Shown here: in pieces, positions 60,318-64,000 of the stretch
Layout of the letters: each line of letters begins with the position of its first letter
Numbering within the stretch: the first letter of the stretch is position 1
Source: Hyphomonadaceae bacterium UBA5336
Lineage (GTDB): Bacteria > Pseudomonadota > Alphaproteobacteria > Caulobacterales > Hyphomonadaceae
Reading direction: 5' to 3'
DNA: 64,000 nt
Assembly (NCBI GenBank): GCA_002408125.1
Contig: DHQO01000024.1
Coordinates: 1-64,000 of the forward strand
Made by a program: the position numbers and the translations under genes
The notes under the pieces: generated by a model
What the model was told of the DNA's origin: nothing
Databases searched by the model: none
What the model saw: only the letters and a program-made list of their open reading frames with translations

Positions 60318-62125
60318 GGCGCGCTGTCTTCCCCGGGCAGTTCCATCTCTTCAGGCGACAGTGCCCAGGCAACGCCCTCGCGGCGCTTGTCGGCCCCGCC
60401 ATCCAGACCGTTGGGGGTCACCACAATCACATGAAGACCGGAATTCTCGCCTGAGCGATCCACCACTTCGAAGCCCTCATTGCGCAGATGGGCGGCCCAT
60501 TCCTCGCCGGCGGTCGCACTGGTCTCCACGCCGACGGTTTCCCCGCGCGCGATGACATTCGGCAGGTCGATGGCCTGTTGCGCCGTCAGGTGCCAGTCGA
60601 GCACGCCGACCAGAGTCTTCGAGACATAGGCCACGATGGAATTGCCGCCGGGCGAACCGGTCACCATGGCCAGTTCGCCATCCTCGTCGAACACGATCGT
60701 GGGTGACATGGAGCTGCGCGGGCGTTTACCGCCGGCTGGGGCATTGGCCACGGGCACACCGTTCTTCAGCGGGTCGCGGGCAAAGTCTGTCAGCTGGTTG
60801 TTGAGCAGGAAGCCATCGACCATGACACTGTTACCGAAAGCCGATTCCACCGTGGCGGTCATCGAGACGACATTGCCGTCCATGTCGACGATGGAGATAT
60901 GCGTCGTGCCGGCCCCCTCCTCGGTGGTGTCGCGGCCCCACATGTCGATCATCGGGCCGCGCTGGAGCACTGCGCCCGGATCGCCCGGCTGGGGCATGGC
61001 ATCGGGCGCGCCGACCTCGGTCACGCGCACATCGAGATAGTCCGGATTGATCAGATCGGCCGCGGGCACGGGCACGAAATCCGGGTCGCCGACATAATGG
61101 TCGCGGTCGGCATAGGCCAGGCGCTGGGCCTCGACCCAATAGGTCAGGTCCCGCATCGGGTTGAGCCCTGCCGGCATGCCTTTCATTCGCTCATAGAGAC
61201 CCATGATGGCGCTCTGGGTAATACCGCCGGAGCTTGGCGGCGGCGCGGAGCAGATGCGATACTCGCGGTATTCGCCGCACAGGGCCGGGCGCAGCTCGAC
61301 AGTATAGTCCTGCAGGTCCTCCAGCGTCATGGCGCCCGGTTCGGCATCTTCGGTCACGGCATTGACGATGCGCTGGGCGCGCGGGCCGGTATAGAAGGCC
61401 GGCGGGCCGAGGGCGGCAATCTCGCTGAGCGTCTCGCCATAGGCGGGATTGCGCAGGGTGGAGCCGATCGCGACGGGCTCGCCGCCGGGATAGAAATATT
61501 CCGCCGAGGCCGTGCCGGGATCGTCCAGGCGCAGGGCGCCGCGCAACTGATCTGAAGCCAGCACGCTGCCAAGGCGCGGGCTGACCTCGAAGCCGTCATT
61601 GGCCAGTTCGATAGCCGGCGCGAAGAGGCGCGCCCAGTCCACCTGGCCGAAATCGTCATGGGCGGCCTTGTAGAGCGCCACCGCACCCGGCACGCCGACA
61701 GAGCGGCCCGACTGCCAGGCCGGCAGGAAGTCCATCACCGCGCCATCCTTGATGAAGAGTTCCGAAGTGGCCGCCGCGGGTGCGGTCTCGCGCCCGTCAT
61801 AGACTGTCAGCTGGTCATGCTCGCGGTCATAGACCACCATGAAACCGCCCCCGCCAATACCGGAGCTTTGCGGCTCGACCAGGCCGAGCACGGTGTGCAC
61901 GGCAATCGCCGCGTCGACCGCATGGCCGCCCTGAGCGATGACATCGAGCCCGGCCTGGACCGCGCGGGCATCGGCCGCCGCGACCATCGCGCCGTACGGC
62001 CAGGCTTTGGATTCGGCTTCCGGGCTGAGTTCCGGGGCAGGATCAGGCACGGGTGCAGACTGGCTGCACGCGCACAGGACTGTTGCCAGTCCGCTGATGA
62101 TCCACGATTTCCTGCTGATACGCAT
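60314..62125 (-). CDS. ggt: Gamma-glutamyltransferase (lipoprotein precursor)
   Basis: A 603-aa Ntn-hydrolase. The lipobox VLCAC places the acylated Cys near residue 20, so the enzyme is membrane-anchored in the periplasm. Autocleavage would occur before Thr407 in GAGTTHISIVD, giving large and small subunits. The substrate-binding GGGNSIVAYV-like region reads GSPGGNSIV. It degrades glutathione or related gamma-glutamyl compounds. It is convergent with the pseudouridine synthase gene. Confidence 0.93.
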   Translation of the reverse strand: MRISRKSWIISGLATVLCACSQSAPVPDPAPELSPEAESKAWPYGAMVAAADARAVQAGLDVIAQGGHAVDAAIAVHTVLGLVEPQSSGIGGGGFMVVYDREHDQLTVYDGRETAPAAATSELFIKDGAVMDFLPAWQSGRSVGVPGAVALYKAAHDDFGQVDWARLFAPAIELANDGFEVSPRLGSVLASDQLRGALRLDDPGTASAEYFYPGGEPVAIGSTLRNPAYGETLSEIAALGPPAFYTGPRAQRIVNAVTEDAEPGAMTLEDLQDYTVELRPALCGEYREYRICSAPPPSSGGITQSAIMGLYERMKGMPAGLNPMRDLTYWVEAQRLAYADRDHYVGDPDFVPVPAADLINPDYLDVRVTEVGAPDAMPQPGDPGAVLQRGPMIDMWGRDTTEEGAGTTHISIVDMDGNVVSMTATVESAFGNSVMVDGFLLNNQLTDFARDPLKNGVPVANAPAGGKRPRSSMSPTIVFDEDGELAMVTGSPGGNSIVAYVSKTLVGVLDWHLTAQQAIDLPNVIARGETVGVETSATAGEEWAAHLRNEGFEVVDRSGENSGLHVIVVTPNGLDGGADKRREGVAWALSPEEMELPGEDSAP

Positions 62126-62197
62126 TTAAGTGACCGCCTTGGCAAAGTTTCTGACAAAGGCTTAGAAAACATTGGCGCGAAACGAAAGGTGTCAAAA

Positions 62198-63193
62198 ATG
62201 GGGCAAACCGGACTGCGCAATTCGATCACCGATATTGACGGGCTTCTGGTCGGCAATGCCCACGACGAGGGCGCCCGCACCGGAACGACGGTCATCCTGG
62301 CCGATACACCCGTGACGGCGGCGGTTTCCGTGGCCGGCGGCGGGCCGGGCACGCGCGAGACGGACCTGCTGAAAGCCGGCATGCTGGTGCAGAAGGTCGA
62401 CGCGGTGGTTTTATCCGGCGGCAGCGCCTACGGGCTGGCTGCGGCGGAAGGGGTCGTCGCGGAACTTGGCGCTAAGGGGCGCGGCTTTGGTCTGACGAAC
62501 TTGCCGGGCGTCCCGAAGACACCGATCGTCCCGGCCGCGATTCTGTATGATCTTGCCAATGGTGGCGACAAGGCCTGGGGCAGCGAGCCGCCCTATAACC
62601 CCCTCGGGCGGGCGGCGCTGGCCAGTGCCGGGCAAGATTTCGAGCTTGGCAGTGCCGGGGCAGCTTTTGGCGCACGTGCGGGTCAGCTCCCCGGCGGGCT
62701 CGGCTCTGCGAGCTGGAAGACCGATGACGGCATCACCATCGGCGCGCTGGTGGCGGTAAACTGTTTTGGCGCGACCCAGATGCCCGGCACGGACTGCTTC
62801 TGGGCCTGGCCCTATGAGGTGGATGGCGAGTTTGGCGGTGTCCGTCCACCGGCCGGCTACAGCGTAGAGCCCGAGGACTGGGGTGCGGCCAAGGTGAACC
62901 CGTCGCCCGGCCAGAACACAACCATCGCCTGCGTCGCCACGGATGCCGCGCTCACCGCCAGCCAGACCCAGCGCGTGGCCGAAATGGCACTCGGCGGCCT
63001 GGCCCGTGCGATCCGGCCGGTCTTCGCGCCGGTCGATGGCGACACCGTGTTTGCTCTTGCCACAGGGCGCGGCCCGGAACGCGAGGTGGATGCGCTTACC
63101 CTGTCGCGGATCGGCGAGCTGGCAGCCGGGTGCCTGGCCCGCGCGGTTGCACGCGGGGTCTGGCTTGCCGGTAAAACTGCGATTGGGGTGTGA
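62198..63193 (+). CDS. P1 family autoproteolytic peptidase (DmpA-like)
   Basis: A 331-aa member of the P1/DmpA peptidase family. The family start GLRNSITDIDGLLVGNAHDE, GGSAYGLAAAEGV and GGLGSASWKTDDGITIGALV are present. The predicted self-cleavage point is between Asn240 and Thr241 in PGQNTTIACVATDAAL, with the new N-terminal Thr as nucleophile. The natural substrate could be small peptides or amides. AAAGGTG precedes the ATG at 62198; the longer frame upstream overlaps ggt and is rejected. Confidence 0.88.
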   Translation: MGQTGLRNSITDIDGLLVGNAHDEGARTGTTVILADTPVTAAVSVAGGGPGTRETDLLKAGMLVQKVDAVVLSGGSAYGLAAAEGVVAELGAKGRGFGLTNLPGVPKTPIVPAAILYDLANGGDKAWGSEPPYNPLGRAALASAGQDFELGSAGAAFGARAGQLPGGLGSASWKTDDGITIGALVAVNCFGATQMPGTDCFWAWPYEVDGEFGGVRPPAGYSVEPEDWGAAKVNPSPGQNTTIACVATDAALTASQTQRVAEMALGGLARAIRPVFAPVDGDTVFALATGRGPEREVDALTLSRIGELAAGCLARAVARGVWLAGKTAIGV

Positions 63194-63220
63194 AAGCGGA
63201 AAAAAGGCTGTCCGCGGCGC

Positions 63221-63249
63221 TTGCCACGGCAGGGGCGCTTGGGTATGTG
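63221..63249 (+). promoter_or_regulatory. Promoter of tRNA-Arg
   Basis: TTGCCA (63221-63226), 17 nt, TATGTG (63244-63249). This would start transcription ~11 nt before the mature tRNA. Confidence 0.5.
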
Positions 63250-63266
63250 TCCGCCCTCACTGGTCA

Positions 63267-63343
63267 GGTCCGATAGCTCAGCTGGATAGAGCACTTGACT
63301 ACGAATCAAGGGGTCGGGGGTTCGAATCCTCCTCGGACCGCCA
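63267..63343 (+). tRNA. tRNA-Arg (anticodon ACG)
   Basis: A complete cloverleaf of 77 nt with encoded CCA. The acceptor stem GGTCCGA pairs with TCGGACC. The anticodon loop CTACGAA lies between CTTGA and TCAAG, and the T-loop is GGTTCGAATCC. ACG is expected to be edited to ICG for the CGN codons. Confidence 0.97.
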
Positions 63344-63405
63344 GTGTTTTCAAGGCATTGCGATATGTTTGCACGCCGCAGTAGCGGCGCGCCGGGACGT
63401 GAGTG

Positions 63406-64000
63406 CTAACCGTCGGTATGGCATTCGGGCCGGTCGCGGCCGCTGGTGCAGTTGGTGATCCACCAGGCCACATGCAGATATTCCGGGAAGGTCAGCGGCA
63501 CGCGGGTCATGTTCGTGCCGTGGAATTCCGCATCCGGGTCGGACAGGAATCGGCGCAGGCGTGTTTCCGTCCAGCGCTCCTGGCGCCCGGTCAGTGCGTC
63601 GGAATAGGGATAGCCCGTGACCGATCCGACGCGGCGGCCAGACACGTTCAGCAGGCTCGGCCCGACAATCGTCTCGTCGCTGGTGATCGAGTGACAGCTC
63701 GCGCATTTGGAATTGAACACCACGCTGCCGGGGTGAATGCCCAGCGCGGCAAAGGCCTCGGCCTGCTTGCGGGCGACCTCGCGCACGCCGGTATAGCCGG
63801 CCAGGGTGAGCCTCGGCGGCTGTTTCGGTGCGTCGATGTCAGAGCGGTTCAGTTCCGGACGGATCAGGATGATGTGCGCGCTGTCGGTCAGGAAGGCGAG
63901 CTGGCCGTTGGACAGCTGCAGTGAGTCGCGCAGGCGCTCATGGATTTCGATCTGCTCGGAATAGATGATCTCACTGCCATTGCGGCGCAGGCGGTAAAGA
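63406..64000 (-). CDS. PQQ-type sugar dehydrogenase fused to cytochrome c, C-terminal part
   Basis: The - strand frame is open to the window edge, so the 5' part is missing; ~197 residues are visible. The first ~70 (EIIYSEQIEIHERLRDSLQL, GQLAFLTDSAHIILI) read like the last blade of a soluble aldose or sorbosone dehydrogenase propeller. They are followed by a cytochrome c domain with heme site CASCH and VGPSLLNVSGRRVGSV. The apparent internal start at 63786 is a GTG within the gene. The protein probably oxidises a sugar or aldehyde in the periplasm and passes electrons to its own heme. Confidence 0.75.
   Translation of the reverse strand, partial: LYRLRRNGSEIIYSEQIEIHERLRDSLQLSNGQLAFLTDSAHIILIRPELNRSDIDAPKQPPRLTLAGYTGVREVARKQAEAFAALGIHPGSVVFNSKCASCHSITSDETIVGPSLLNVSGRRVGSVTGYPYSDALTGRQERWTETRLRRFLSDPDAEFHGTNMTRVPLTFPEYLHVAWWITNCTSGRDRPECHTDG

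Noticed and set aside
61658..62197. N-terminal extension of the P1 peptidase
   Set aside because: It is antisense to ggt; the ATG at 62198 has a ribosome-binding site and starts at the family N-terminus.
63374..63389. Hairpin after the cytochrome c gene as a terminator on the - strand
   Set aside because: Six-pair stem without a T-run on that strand.
1..64000. CRISPR array, prophage, integrase or insertion-sequence transposase
   Set aside because: No regularly spaced repeats, no phage structural genes and no transposase-like frame were found on either strand.

Overview
This is a GC-rich chromosomal segment from an alphaproteobacterium. A holdfast-type polysaccharide cluster, a FixLJ-linked cbb3 oxidase operon, a short-LID adenylate kinase and a 6S RNA in front of the 5-FCL gene point to the stalked or budding marine lineages around Caulobacterales/Maricaulales (Hyphomonadaceae-like). 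That placement is inferred from gene content; no phylogeny was run.

Layout. 1-2.3 kb: the 3' end of tuf with its terminator, then three exported-protein genes. 2.3-17 kb: the S10, spc and alpha ribosomal operons on the + strand (rpsJ to rplQ, with secY, adk and rpoA). There are good sigma70-like promoters before rpsJ and rpsM and a terminator after rplQ. L3 carries a long C-terminal helix-hairpin-helix-like extension and L6 an internal insertion. 17-25 kb: a zinc-ribbon protein, a remnant ORF, an orphan ABC ATPase, a palindrome-rich 1.1-kb zone with a duplicated unknown gene, a GT4 glycosyltransferase, putA and an MBL hydrolase. 25.1-33.8 kb: an exopolysaccharide export and synthesis cluster. 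Its gene set matches the holdfast (hfs) genes: Wza-like, Wzc-like, a degenerate BY-kinase-like protein, Wzy-like, two GT2 enzymes, a deacetylase and an initiating glycosyl-1-phosphate transferase.

34-47 kb: an M3 peptidase, a receiver-only protein, fixJ and fixL (the PAS domain keeps the heme His and distal Arg), a small membrane protein, then the complete ccoNOQPGHIS operon, including two small genes (ccoQ, ccoS). FixL oxygen sensing beside the high-affinity oxidase suggests a low-oxygen respiratory module. 47-56 kb: argB, a DUF1036 protein, a HAD nucleotidase and dapD on +. On - are 5-FCL ligase with a likely 6S RNA, a phytase-like lipoprotein and rpmH-rnpA-yidC-engB. 56-64 kb: a TVP38 membrane protein with a MerA-like flavoprotein, an orphan histidine kinase, a pseudouridine synthase, a gamma-glutamyltransferase, a P1 peptidase, tRNA-Arg(ACG) and the 3' part of a sugar-dehydrogenase/cytochrome c fusion.

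Most of the window is conserved core genome. I see no phage, insertion sequence or CRISPR array. The least explained items are the L3 and L6 additions, the duplicated unknown gene with its palindromic elements, the HfsB-like protein without a P-loop, and the large hairpins in the ribosomal region.
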